DNA of 64,000 nt, taken from positions 248,001 to 312,000 of the forward strand of contig JAMFSR010000026.1 in the NCBI GenBank assembly GCA_026225395.1, given 5' to 3'. A program made the translations under genes and the position numbers. Positions 26,622-35,004 of this stretch are shown one piece after another. Within the stretch, counting starts at the first letter, position 1. The number at the start of each line of letters is the position of its first letter. The notes under the pieces are model-generated. The model saw only the letters and a list, made by a program, of their open reading frames with translations, searched no databases and was not told the DNA's origin. The stretch comes from Granulicella sapmiensis (GTDB taxonomy: Bacteria; Acidobacteriota; Terriglobia; Terriglobales; Acidobacteriaceae).

Positions 26622-27377
26622 TCAGAAGTTCGTGATGAGGACTTCCTTGAAGCGCTTCCCGGCCTTCTTTTGCGCGGTGTAGAAGAGGTCGATGTCGCGG
26701 ATGTTGAAGTCGCGGAAGATCTCGCGGACCTCGGGAACATCGTTCAAGGACAGTACGAACTTGCCCACCAAATCTTTCAACCGTTTTGCCAGTTTCACGA
26801 AGTCAGCCGGCTCCAAGTTGTAGTTGTAGAGCTTGCGCTTGTAGTACGGCGGATCGAGATAGAACAACGTGGTGGGCCGGTCGTAGCGTTTCAGAATTTG
26901 CTCGTAGGGAAGGGATTCGATCTGGACTCGCGCGAGACGGTGATGGGTCGCTTCGATCAACTTTGGAACTTGCTCCGGGTTGAAGCCGGGAGGTTCGACC
27001 ACGCCCCCACCAAAGTTGTGCTGTCGTACGAGGCCCGCAAAAGAATTTTTCTGAAGGTAGAAGAACCGCGCTGCGCTCTGGATATCGGTGAGCATGTCAG
27101 GGTCGGTCGCTTTGAGCAGGTCGAACCACTTCCGGCTCACGAGGGAGTAGCGGAGATACCGGATCAATTCCTCGTAGTGCTGCTGACAAACGCGGTAGAA
27201 ATTGATGAGCTCTCCATCTAAATCGTTCAAGACCTCGACTTTAGAGGGTTCTTTGCGGAACAGGACCTGGGCTCCGCCCGCGAAGGCCTCGACGTAGGTG
27301 GTGTGTTCAGGGAAGATTTCGATGATCTGATTCGCGAGGGAGCGTTTGCCTCCGATGTAGCTTAGGGGGCCTAGCAT
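26622..27377 (-). CDS. D12-class (Dam-type) adenine-N6 DNA methyltransferase
   Basis: A 251-residue enzyme. Motif order is that of D12 methylases: YIGGKRSLANQI at the start, VEAFAGGAQVLF (SAM-binding FxGG), VEVLNDLDGELINFYRV, and the catalytic DPPYY in LFYLDPPYYKRKLYNY. I start it at 27377 (MLGPLSYIGGKR) because the N-terminus then begins right at motif X; the longer frame to 27488 is Arg/Gly-rich and unlike the family. No restriction nuclease is adjacent, so it is probably an orphan methylase protecting the element or setting its replication. It is 126 bases upstream of the ATPase gene and likely heads the operon. Confidence 0.9.
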   Translation of the reverse strand: MLGPLSYIGGKRSLANQIIEIFPEHTTYVEAFAGGAQVLFRKEPSKVEVLNDLDGELINFYRVCQQHYEELIRYLRYSLVSRKWFDLLKATDPDMLTDIQSAARFFYLQKNSFAGLVRQHNFGGGVVEPPGFNPEQVPKLIEATHHRLARVQIESLPYEQILKRYDRPTTLFYLDPPYYKRKLYNYNLEPADFVKLAKRLKDLVGKFVLSLNDVPEVREIFRDFNIRDIDLFYTAQKKAGKRFKEVLITNF

Positions 27378-27746
27378 TTTGCTATTTATGGTGAATGGTT
27401 TATTTTTGCTTCGATTTCGACCTGAATCGAAACATCTCACCGCACCGCCGCCCATCGCTCTGCCTGGAAGGTGGCGTGAGGACGGCATGTAAGGATGGGC
27501 CGCCCGTCCTTATGAGCACGGGGCAGTTAGCAGAAGCTTCCGTAGAAAGTTCCGCCAGCCATCTTCGCTCCTCAACGGCTGGTCCCCGTCGAGCGGCCCG
27601 GGTATCAGCATACGTTTTCTATGGACAGATAAAAGTTAGGTGAAGTTGCTCCAAACACGAATTCGCCTACCTTGGCACCGGCACGCCGTTCGTTAAAATT
27701 CTGCGTACGGAAGTCATTCAGCAATTGCAATTGCTTCTAATATCGC
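27378..27746. other. Divergent promoter region between the methylase operon and the serine recombinase unit
   Basis: About 370 bases without a gene. It must carry promoters for both directions. Short open frames here have no ribosome-binding sites. The only clear structure is the 16-bp palindrome at 27720-27735. Confidence 0.5.
27720..27735. promoter_or_regulatory. Perfect 16-bp palindrome before the recombinase unit
   Basis: agcaattgcaattgct equals its own reverse complement and ends 11 bases before the ATG at 27747, where a ribosome-binding site would be expected but is not seen. It could be an operator or a recombinase crossover half-site. Confidence 0.5.
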
Positions 27747-27959
27747 ATGCAGGACCAAAACCATCCACATACCCTCAAAATTATCTGGGAGCATATTGAC
27801 GATCCCCACACTGACGATCTCCTTCTGCGCGTGCTGGAACTTATACTCAACGACCCGCAGGAGATATCCCCAGTGGAAGGCTTTGACAAGAACTCTTTAA
27901 CGACGCTTAATGAAGGCGTTCCTGTCGAGAACGAAAATAAATCAAAACCAAAGGAATGA
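27747..27959 (+). CDS. 70-residue acidic protein coupled to the serine recombinase
   Basis: Small acidic protein (LKIIWEHIDDPHTDDLLLRV, LILNDPQEISPVEG) whose stop overlaps the recombinase start (ATGA, 27956-27959). No family recognised. The acidic composition and the overlap suggest an accessory or regulatory partner of the recombinase. No Shine-Dalgarno is visible before its ATG. Confidence 0.55.
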   Translation: MQDQNHPHTLKIIWEHIDDPHTDDLLLRVLELILNDPQEISPVEGFDKNSLTTLNEGVPVENENKSKPKE

Positions 27960-29608
27960 CCACAGCCCAAACGGGACAGAGAGTTGCACTCTATGCACGG
28001 GTCTCGGGCGAAGAGCAGAAGCAAGGTCACAATATCGACTCGCAGATCGCGGAGATGAAGCAGTTTGCGGCACAGCGCGAGTGGTCGGTAGTTGAGGTGT
28101 ACCAAGATGAGGCGTGGAGCGGCGCTGCATTGGCCCGGCCCGCGCTCGACAAGCTACGAGACGATGCGGGGAGAAAACTCTTCGATGCCGTCCTCATCAA
28201 CGACGTTGACCGCCTCGCTCGTGATGTTACCCATTTAGGGGTCATCAAGCGCGATCTCGAACGAGCAGGCGTCAAGGTCGTCTTTAGAAAGATTCCATCG
28301 GAGAACAGCCCAACGCACAACCTGCTCGTCAACATCCTTGGCAGCTTTGCCGAATTCGAGCGTGAACTCATTATGGACCGCACCCGTCGGGGGCGCCGTC
28401 ACAAAGTAGAGGTCATGCAGAAATTTATTGGCTGCAAACCCCCTTATGGATATCGATACACCCCTGCGGTGAAGCCTAATCGTGATGGAAGGTTAATCGT
28501 AAATCCACAAGAGGCCGCGGTCGTGCGTGAGATGTTCAATTGGGTAGATAAGGACGGCCTTAGTGGATGCGCGGTCACCCTTAGGCTGGGACGAGAAGGC
28601 ATTCGACCACGTAACGGCGGCGCAAGTTGGGAAAAATCAACTGTAACTCGAATTTTGCGAGCACCTGTCTATTGCGGGACATGGCACTACAATAAATCGC
28701 AATCCTCTTATCCGAAGCGCATTCTCGCCGAGGCTCAGCCGAGGGCCAGGAAATCCAGCAATCGTCTTCGCGCGAAAGAGGAATGGATTCCGGTAGCTTT
28801 GCCCGAATCGCTCAAGATTATTTCAGACGAGCAATGGCAACGCGTTCAACAGCAGTTGGATCGAAACCGCACCTTCTCCCCGCGCAATGCCCACCACGAG
28901 TATTTGCTCTCCGGTCTTGTGCGATGTGGCGGATGTGGAGCTGCGTACACGGGCAGTCGCTCTCATGGAAGGTTTGAATACAAGTGCACCAAACGATGCA
29001 AGCGGGTTCGTGTCGTCGGCGAGGACCTGCTTGACTCCAACGTTTGGAATCCGCTTATGCGGGCGTTGAATGAGCCCGCCATTCTCACAAAGGCCATAAC
29101 AGGGATCAAGGCCCCAGCGATACCCCAGCATAATGAAGCTATCCAACTCGATGCGGCGATCGCGGGTCTCGGAATGGAAGAGTCGAGAGTGCTGGAAGCC
29201 TACCGTCTAAGCATTCTCACTCCGGGGCAACTCGCCAGCGAACTTGAATCGATTGCCAGCCGAAAGCGATTACTGGAGAAACAGCGCGGGGAGTTAGCTC
29301 AGCGCCAGCACCCAGCGTTGCAGGTTCAATCGTCCATAGAGGATTACAGCGGGAAGATTCGCAAACGCCTCGTCAAATTGAACTTTGAAACCAAGCGCGA
29401 TGTTGTACGCCTCCTGCTCAGAAAGGTTATCTTTGAAGGAAATCAGGTCAGGATTTCGGGTGTCCTTCCGCTACCGCCTTTAGGCCGTATTGCGACCACG
29501 GAGACTGATCTCTATGGTCGCAATACAACAGCTCACGATGCAACATACGCCGAATTCGTTCTTGTCGAAAAACTGGCACCGGCTCCGACGACCATCGGTC
29601 ACAAGTAA
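27956..29608 (+). CDS. Large serine recombinase
   Basis: A 550-residue resolvase/invertase-superfamily recombinase. N-terminal catalytic domain (about 1-150): Ser17 in LYARVSGEEQ, INDVDRLARDVTHLG, and SFAEFERELIMDRTRRGRRH leading into the long E-helix. A recombinase domain follows (about 165-270, NPQEAAVVREMFNWV, WEKSTVTRILRAPVYCG). A zinc ribbon lies near 320-350 (LVRCGGCGAAYTG, YKCTKRC), then a coiled-coil region and C-terminal tail. The motif set is complete, so an active enzyme is likely. Large serine recombinases integrate phages and mobile islands at short att sites, independent of the tyrosine enzyme nearby. Upstream partner and palindrome may be part of its control. Confidence 0.93.
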   Translation: MTTAQTGQRVALYARVSGEEQKQGHNIDSQIAEMKQFAAQREWSVVEVYQDEAWSGAALARPALDKLRDDAGRKLFDAVLINDVDRLARDVTHLGVIKRDLERAGVKVVFRKIPSENSPTHNLLVNILGSFAEFERELIMDRTRRGRRHKVEVMQKFIGCKPPYGYRYTPAVKPNRDGRLIVNPQEAAVVREMFNWVDKDGLSGCAVTLRLGREGIRPRNGGASWEKSTVTRILRAPVYCGTWHYNKSQSSYPKRILAEAQPRARKSSNRLRAKEEWIPVALPESLKIISDEQWQRVQQQLDRNRTFSPRNAHHEYLLSGLVRCGGCGAAYTGSRSHGRFEYKCTKRCKRVRVVGEDLLDSNVWNPLMRALNEPAILTKAITGIKAPAIPQHNEAIQLDAAIAGLGMEESRVLEAYRLSILTPGQLASELESIASRKRLLEKQRGELAQRQHPALQVQSSIEDYSGKIRKRLVKLNFETKRDVVRLLLRKVIFEGNQVRISGVLPLPPLGRIATTETDLYGRNTTAHDATYAEFVLVEKLAPAPTTIGHK

Positions 29609-29842
29609 GAATCTTTGCCAGCTTCTCTGAGAGACAACAGCTATTCAGAACATCTCCATAGATAATTCACACAACCAGCCTTCTTTGTTCGCATAGAGCC
29701 AAGATTCACGCGCGCATTCGTGGGGACAACTGCCTTTGCAATCGAATTCATTCGCGATTGGAGCAACTTATGGTGTCTTGAGATGTACGCATGGCTTGTT
29801 AAGCTGAATGCAAGTCGATAAACATTTGCTCTTTGACAAAAC

Positions 29843-30190
29843 ATGGATGACATAGAACTTGCCAGCTACCTTCGCTTTCATCGAAAGCGTTCCGGGCTGA
29901 GCCAACAAGACCTCGGCATGATCATTGGATTTCTGAACAACGATCAAGTGTCCAAACATGAACGTGCAGAGGTTCTTCCTTCACTGTTAGGTGCGTTTGG
30001 CTATGAAGCGATATACCGTGTGCCGGTAGCCGAGCTCTTCCCCGGTATCTATGGGACGGTAAAGCAGGGAATTGAGGAGCGTCTAGCGGAGCTAGAGAGC
30101 CGTCTCCAGCAGAGCACTGTGAAAGGTCGTCAAGCGCAGAAGACCGCTCGTACGCTCGAATGGTTCTGCGAACGCAATAACAGTAATTGA
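29843..30190 (+). CDS. XRE-family helix-turn-helix regulator
   Basis: A 115-residue protein. Residues about 5-65 are a Cro/C1-type helix-turn-helix: LASYLRFHRKRSGLSQQDLG, then a looped recognition region DQVSKHERAEVLPSL and LFPGIY. The C-terminal part is helical (RLAELESRLQQ) and may dimerise. It is 16 bases before a RuvC-like nuclease gene on the same strand, so it probably regulates or partners it. The upstream 29609-29842 contains no other gene. No clear Shine-Dalgarno precedes the ATG (ctctttgacaaaac). Confidence 0.78.
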   Translation: MDDIELASYLRFHRKRSGLSQQDLGMIIGFLNNDQVSKHERAEVLPSLLGAFGYEAIYRVPVAELFPGIYGTVKQGIEERLAELESRLQQSTVKGRQAQKTARTLEWFCERNNSN

Positions 30191-30206
30191 CCTCAATAAC
30201 AAAAAG

Positions 30207-30737
30207 ATGCACACCAGAACCAAGAGTTCACGGGTATTGGCAATCGATTTACGTACGCAGCGGTTTGGATACGCGGCCTTTGAGGGGTCAAAGCGGTTAC
30301 TGGATTTCGGAGCGCGCGCATTTGCTCCGGGTGGAACGGCGGGGGCACAGGTGGCGGCCACGCGGGTTGCCGCACTAATAAAGCTATTCCATCCTTCGGT
30401 CATCGTCATAAGGGAAGAGCATCGAGGGCACGGAGGCAGAACTCCGGACATGACCCCCGTTCTAACGTCAATCAACTGCGAGGCAAAATTCCGGTCGATC
30501 CCGGTGTGTGTCATGCCCTCTGAAGAAATGAAAGAAGCCTTTCGTCCGTTCCGTGCTCGAACCAAGCACGAGGTTGCCACCATGCTTTCAGGGATATTCC
30601 CAGAGCTTCTTTGGAAGTTGCCCCGGAAGAGACGAACTTGGGATCCTGAGCGCCACATCGTAGCTGTCTTCGACGCCATTGCGCTGGGCTTTGCTTACTG
30701 CATAAATCCTCGGGTTCGAACGCCACCAAAGAAGTGA
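30207..30737 (+). CDS. RuvC/RNase H-fold nuclease-like protein
   Basis: A 176-residue protein with RuvC-like strand order: first strand with Asp (VLAIDLRTQRFGYAAFEG), a mid strand ending in acidic residues (PSVIVIREEHRGHGG), and a C-terminal helix carrying acidic and His residues (DPERHIVAVFDAIALGFAY). These fit the catalytic acidic residues of RuvC and YqgF-like resolvases, but the family assignment is weak. Together with the XRE gene it could act in branch resolution or defence. Ribosome-binding site is weak. Confidence 0.6.
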   Translation: MHTRTKSSRVLAIDLRTQRFGYAAFEGSKRLLDFGARAFAPGGTAGAQVAATRVAALIKLFHPSVIVIREEHRGHGGRTPDMTPVLTSINCEAKFRSIPVCVMPSEEMKEAFRPFRARTKHEVATMLSGIFPELLWKLPRKRRTWDPERHIVAVFDAIALGFAYCINPRVRTPPKK

Positions 30738-30881
30738 TCTTGGTCCGCTAAGAAAACATCGAATCCTTTCGCCGGCCTCCTCACCAGTGGTGCATAGCCC
30801 AATGCGGCGCGCCAATCATTAAACCAACGAGGGGGCCGACGAAAGGATTGTGAAATGTCCCGCACAACATGAGGTGAATAG

Positions 30882-31133
30882 TTAGATGAGGGTGCTTAGC
30901 ATAGGAAATGCTTGAACAAGCACGGCCTCTTGACAGTTCATATACTTGATGATCTGTGCGATTGATTCTGCGACTACCTGCGGCACATTTGCGAGTTCGA
31001 TGATTATGCTGCACTCTGGTCTGCCATGCCAAGTGCCTTCGCACGAAAATATTGTGTAGTCTACACCAGCTGTCATGAGGATGCACTTGATCCTGTCGGC
31101 ACTCATATTCTCAGTCAGAATGCGATACATCAT
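30882..31133 (-). CDS. Small protein of unknown function, third gene of a regulator operon
   Basis: About 83 residues from ATG 31133, which overlaps the stop of the upstream gene (ATGATG), with GAGGATCGAAG in front; the longer start at 31157 is less likely. Sequence features: YRILTENMSADRIKCIL, EGTWHGRPECSIIIEL, and the closing block YMNCQEAVLVQ. I recall similar small proteins from plasmids and phages, function unknown. It closes an operon with a winged-helix gene and a receiver-like gene. Confidence 0.55.
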   Translation of the reverse strand: MMYRILTENMSADRIKCILMTAGVDYTIFSCEGTWHGRPECSIIIELANVPQVVAESIAQIIKYMNCQEAVLVQAFPMLSTLI

Positions 31134-31648
31134 TCTTCGATCCTCAGATGAATCCATTCAATTTTGGCTTTGAGCCTATAGAGTATCTCGTTGCCGATTG
31201 TCGGCTCAGAAACAAGGACTCGGCTGGCGTCCAGAGGAAGGCCTACTTCGTTCAACGCCAAATTTAGAGCGATTCTGATCCGCTTCATGTATTCTCGAAT
31301 GGCGGACCGTGCGATTTTCCGCCGTTGGAGGGTACTCCCATTAAGACCGTGCTTTCTATGAAACTCCGAGTGCCTGATGCCAGCCGCTATCTGGCTCGCG
31401 CTCATTGGCATTTGTGTTCTAGCTAGGTAATCGAACAGTAGCTTTAGACTGAGTCCCAGAGGCACGGCGGCTTCTCGTTGGCTGAATGAAAGTTTGATAC
31501 CCCATATTTCCTCACCTGGACCGCATGCGGAACTCACTCGCTGGAAACGATGAAATATTTTGATATGAACCTTCCCTTGCATGCAGTCGTGCAGTTCTGC
31601 CAATGCGACTTCAACACCGTATTTGATCGGCCGGAGGTTAGAAGACAT
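31130..31648 (-). CDS. OmpR-type winged-helix DNA-binding protein without receiver
   Basis: About 172 residues from ATG 31648; a TTG at 31654 is a weaker start. The C-terminal ~110 residues look like the OmpR/PhoB winged helix: SQREAAVPLGLSLKLLFDYLA, MSASQIAAGI, then RSAIREYMKRIRIALNLAL and a closing GNEILYRLKAKIEW hairpin. The N-terminal part (GVEVALAELHDCM) is not a receiver. The start overlaps the preceding receiver-like gene, so the pair looks like a response regulator split into two polypeptides. Confidence 0.6.
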   Translation of the reverse strand: MSSNLRPIKYGVEVALAELHDCMQGKVHIKIFHRFQRVSSACGPGEEIWGIKLSFSQREAAVPLGLSLKLLFDYLARTQMPMSASQIAAGIRHSEFHRKHGLNGSTLQRRKIARSAIREYMKRIRIALNLALNEVGLPLDASRVLVSEPTIGNEILYRLKAKIEWIHLRIEE

Positions 31649-31967
31649 AAACAATACGCGCTCCCTTTCGCTCCAAACTCAGATGACTGGCCGCCTCACT
31701 GAATGACCAGATGATGCATAGAAGCATCGGCTTTGGACCGTATACATCGCGGTACCGCTTTATTTCTATTAGGTACCGCTGGCATTCCTTCTTTGCTAAA
31801 GGGTTGTCAAGGAGCACGATGTCCGGATCGTAACCGACTGGCGAGAGAGCCAAATTGATGGGCAGGGAAGTTGAATAATGGGCGACATGATGACCGGCAG
31901 AGAAAAGCAATCGTTCTATCTCTGACGCCGTATCCGTGTTGAAACCTATCAATAAGAGATTTGGCAT
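31638..31967 (-). CDS. Receiver-like (response-regulator) protein, stand-alone
   Basis: A 109-residue protein with receiver layout: LLLIGFNTDTASEIERLLFSAG for the first strand and helix, a central strand ending in Asp (PDIVLLDNPLAKKECQRYL) at the usual phosphorylation position, and a late strand near ARIVYVF. The acidic pair normally near residue 10 is reduced to a single Asp and the usual late Lys is unclear, so phosphorylation is uncertain. Its end overlaps the winged-helix gene by 11 bases. The start lies opposite a divergent HTH-Nudix gene, leaving about 120 bases of shared promoter. Confidence 0.6.
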   Translation of the reverse strand: MPNLLLIGFNTDTASEIERLLFSAGHHVAHYSTSLPINLALSPVGYDPDIVLLDNPLAKKECQRYLIEIKRYRDVYGPKPMLLCIIWSFSEAASHLSLERKGARIVYVF

Positions 31968-32089
31968 TCTCGGTGACCAAAACCGAATAAGATTCGGTGT
32001 ACGATTCGAAGGATCGCAGATTGATCACCGCCAGAGCTATGCCAGAATAGGCCCAGATCCGAATATTTTCAGGACAATGAGAAGTCGCA

Positions 32090-33529
32090 ATGTGGCCCTA
32101 TTTTGGCGAGGGAGGTTGGAATAGTCCCATGCGCAATGAGACGTTCGGTCAGGCCCTCAAAGAACTTTTGGAAGAGCTAAATCTCGGCAAGTCTCCTTCG
32201 GCATGGTATGCAGAGAAGACTGGTGCGGACAAGCGTTCCTTGGAAAAGTCCTTCCGCGGTGTAACTCTAATGGGAGAGAAAAATTGGGCGCAACTGGTGC
32301 AAGCGCTCCGGAGAAACTTCTCTAGCATGCCAGGACTGGACGAAAGACTTCGACAACTGAAACAGCTTCTTGTTCGTGATCGAGAGGCTAAAAGATGGAA
32401 CATCCCTGTTGATAAAATGCATGGCAATCGCGTTCAAGCATTGGAGACGTCAGATCCGGAAGATGATTCCAGATCGATCTTGTCCGCTCCGACGGGTCAT
32501 GAGAGAACGTACCGGCTCACGGAATATGATCCGGAGGAAGATGCAGAATCGCGAAAACTATGGGATACCCTGACCTCAACGAGCCTGCATCAGGCGCTTC
32601 AAGACAAGGAATGGGCATGGGCGTCAGAATGGTTCCCGAGTGGCAAGGCAGTATCCAACTTCCCGCTCCGCTATCAAAACTCCAGGCGTCGCTATGACAA
32701 GTTGCTAGATCCCATTGCTTGCGCTGCGCTGGATGACTGGTGTGCCAGAACGCCATCATCCAAACAATTGCGGAAGGAGCCTTGGGGATCGCAAGTACGA
32801 CTCGTCGGCGCAGCGTTCAACCATAGCAATTACAGAAACGAAATCGATCTCTCCCCGACAAAGTTTCTTTATTATGCGGGAATTCACCAGAATCTATGGC
32901 GTAGAGAGTACAGAGGGCTGAGGCTACATTCTTTCAGAAATGCTCTGACGGGCATTGACTCAGGAACCAATCTGATTCTTCCGTCGACATTCTCAGTCCA
33001 TATGGCTGTCGTTAGCAGCGACGGAAAGGCGCTTTTGAGGCGACGTCGTGCTGGAACGCCAATCTATCCCCTTGCGTGGGAGGCAGGTATCGGTGAGTTT
33101 ATGCATGGTCCAATTCGGATTAAATATCCACATTTCACGGATAGCGGAAAGCCCAGCCTTCCGAAATTCTTGAGGCACACTGTTCAAGAGGAACTGAATT
33201 ACTCGGGCGCACGTTCACAAGATTTCCGTATATATGGAATTGCCGCCGAGTATCGCACGTTGGCACCGAAACTCATCGTTGTCTATACGTCAGACATTCC
33301 CATCAAGGAACTTATGCGAGGTGCTCGCGAATCTAGGGATGCGGCCCTCAATGTTCGCACAGTTGATCTCTCCATTGACGGTATTACGCAGTTATTTCGT
33401 GATGCGCGCTACCCTACCTGGGGCCCGACTTCCAAACTCGTCTTGCTGTTGGCTTTGATGCAGCATTCGAAAGGAGAGGAGCCTAAAGAAGTGGTACGCC
33501 GGGTCAAGATGAGGATGCATCAAAGGTGA
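32090..33529 (+). CDS. HTH plus Nudix-like fusion protein
   Basis: A 479-residue product (a second ATG at 32129 follows GGAGG). The N-terminal ~70 residues resemble a helix-turn-helix or fold-alike (TFGQALKELLEELNLG, WYAEKTGADKRSLEKSF). The middle (about 150-320) is uncharacterised. The C-terminal third has a Nudix-like shape: entry strand STFSVHMAVVSSDGKALLRRR, then WEAGIGEFMHG and the box FLRHTVQEELNYSG, which keeps the R-x-x-x-x-EE core of the Nudix helix; the preceding part of the box is lengthened. Nucleotide hydrolysis or binding is therefore likely but not certain. It is divergent from the receiver-like operon and ends at a shared terminator. Confidence 0.6.
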   Translation: MWPYFGEGGWNSPMRNETFGQALKELLEELNLGKSPSAWYAEKTGADKRSLEKSFRGVTLMGEKNWAQLVQALRRNFSSMPGLDERLRQLKQLLVRDREAKRWNIPVDKMHGNRVQALETSDPEDDSRSILSAPTGHERTYRLTEYDPEEDAESRKLWDTLTSTSLHQALQDKEWAWASEWFPSGKAVSNFPLRYQNSRRRYDKLLDPIACAALDDWCARTPSSKQLRKEPWGSQVRLVGAAFNHSNYRNEIDLSPTKFLYYAGIHQNLWRREYRGLRLHSFRNALTGIDSGTNLILPSTFSVHMAVVSSDGKALLRRRRAGTPIYPLAWEAGIGEFMHGPIRIKYPHFTDSGKPSLPKFLRHTVQEELNYSGARSQDFRIYGIAAEYRTLAPKLIVVYTSDIPIKELMRGARESRDAALNVRTVDLSIDGITQLFRDARYPTWGPTSKLVLLLALMQHSKGEEPKEVVRRVKMRMHQR

Positions 33530-33561
33530 TGATGCTTGGAAGAAGCGACATGATCATGATA

Positions 33562-33585
33562 AAGCCCCCTTTGTAAAGGGGGCTT
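33562..33585. terminator. Bidirectional terminator between convergent genes
   Basis: aagccccctttgtaaagggggctt is a near-perfect palindrome (11-bp arms around gt) placed between a plus-strand gene ending at 33529 and a minus-strand gene ending at 33602, with the A/T runs in the arms serving both strands. Confidence 0.82.
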
Positions 33586-33601
33586 GGATAAACATTGGCA
33601 G

Positions 33602-34186
33602 TCAGAAACGATCTGTACAAGTCGGATTGGTTGATGCATGCAAGCTGCTAAAGAGAAAGTACCGTTCTCTTACTGATCGTTGAGATTCACTGATACAGGC
33701 GCGAACGCCTTCCAGGCAATAGATCGACCCGGCGGCTTTCTCATCCTGTTTGTCCATCATCTTCCGAAGACGTGTGATGTCCTTTTTCAGTGTCTCGGCA
33801 TTTTTGCGCCAGCATTGCCACTCGTCATAAACTGCCGAGGGTGGATTTTGCGGATTGTGGAACACTAACAGCAGTTTGGATGTTGTGGCATCGAATCTCT
33901 TCATCATTGCAGCCATCTGAACAACTGACTTGTAGAATTCTTTTGTTGGCATATGAGGCGCCTTTCCAGCAGGATTAAAGCGCTCATTCATCAAATGAAT
34001 CGCTTTAGACTGCCGGAAAGTTTGGACAGTGCCGTTAGCGCCAACGCGCACTTGTAAAGTGACCTCTTGAACCATACAACATTGAAGATATTTGTCAAGA
34101 CACCCTCTATAGCTCATTAAATGAGCTGATATATCTGGCTTGGAACCAGAAAGGACCACTAGGGATGGCTGGGATTCACCGCTCAA
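33602..34186 (-). CDS. Hypothetical protein, helical C-terminal half
   Basis: A 194-residue frame; a shorter start at 34075 (MVQEVTLQVRV) is about as likely because neither has a good ribosome-binding site. The middle has VTLQVRVGANGTVQTF and SKLLLVFHNPQNPP; the C-terminal half is basic and helical (LKKDITRLRKMMDKQDEKAA). It is convergent to the HTH-Nudix gene and divergent from the phosphatase remnant. No family recognised. Confidence 0.48.
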   Translation of the reverse strand: MSGESQPSLVVLSGSKPDISAHLMSYRGCLDKYLQCCMVQEVTLQVRVGANGTVQTFRQSKAIHLMNERFNPAGKAPHMPTKEFYKSVVQMAAMMKRFDATTSKLLLVFHNPQNPPSAVYDEWQCWRKNAETLKKDITRLRKMMDKQDEKAAGSIYCLEGVRACISESQRSVRERYFLFSSLHASTNPTCTDRF

Positions 34187-34304
34187 GTAAACCTGAGTGC
34201 TGACGGCACAGTCTCAAACTTTTGTACGCCTCGGAGACGCGGCGGCGAAGGTTTTATGGGCCTACTCTATATGTTGCTGCCCCCGTGGAGAAAGCAGAAT
34301 CTCG

Positions 34305-34808
34305 ATGATTGAAGTGCATCCCTGTCTATTCGTCGGCTCCCAGATAGATTACGAATCTCAAGTTAGTTCAAAGCCCAATTGGGCGGTCGTCCACGCCTGC
34401 AAAGAGTCATACCATCGTCAGGCTCTCGGCTACTCGGGACGGGCAGTCTCTAAGGAGCATCCCGAGTATCTGATCGCTCGACGGGGTGCCCGGCTCATAT
34501 TGAACCTGATTGATGCGGACAATCCCGCATACATTCCCGATGAGATCATGGACACTTAGGTGGTGTTCATTCACGAGCACCTGAGCGCAGGGCAGAAAGT
34601 GTTCGTTCATTGCAATCAAGGCATGTCACGTTCGCCATCAATTGCGATGCTCCACTTGGCAACATATACAGAACAACTTTCGCGAAGTTCCTTTGAGCTG
34701 GCATTTACAGCTTTCCGTGAGATATACCCACCATTTTCCCCGGCGGCAGGTGTGCTGGGCTTCCTGCGTAAGCGTTGGGCACTGTGGCCTGCAACAAGCA
34801 GCGAATGA
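34305..34808 (+). pseudogene. Dual-specificity phosphatase split by an in-frame TAG
   Basis: The frame from ATG 34305 (GGAG about 15 bases upstream) begins like a DSP/cyclin-type phosphatase (MIEVHPCLFVGSQIDYE, then ARRGARLILNLIDADNPAYI) and stops at TAG 34557-34559 after IMDT. The same frame continues without a gap as FIHEHLSAGQKVFVHCNQGM followed by SRSPSIAML, containing the C-x5-R active site (Cys codon at 34611). Both halves match one domain, so a single base change (for example CAG to TAG) would explain the break. The downstream half starts with GTG GTG, so re-initiation cannot be excluded, but that half alone lacks the first strands of the fold. Probably inactive unless the stop is read through. 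Confidence 0.7.
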
Positions 34809-34922
34809 ATATTAAAATCTATTGCTGGAAATCCTGTTGTTGATCTTGGAGGCTCTCACAGCTACAAAATCGACTACATCGGCGATTTTCGCGCTCCCAA
34901 AAGCGCCCGTAAGCTGTTGAAA

Positions 34923-35004
<82 letters not shown>

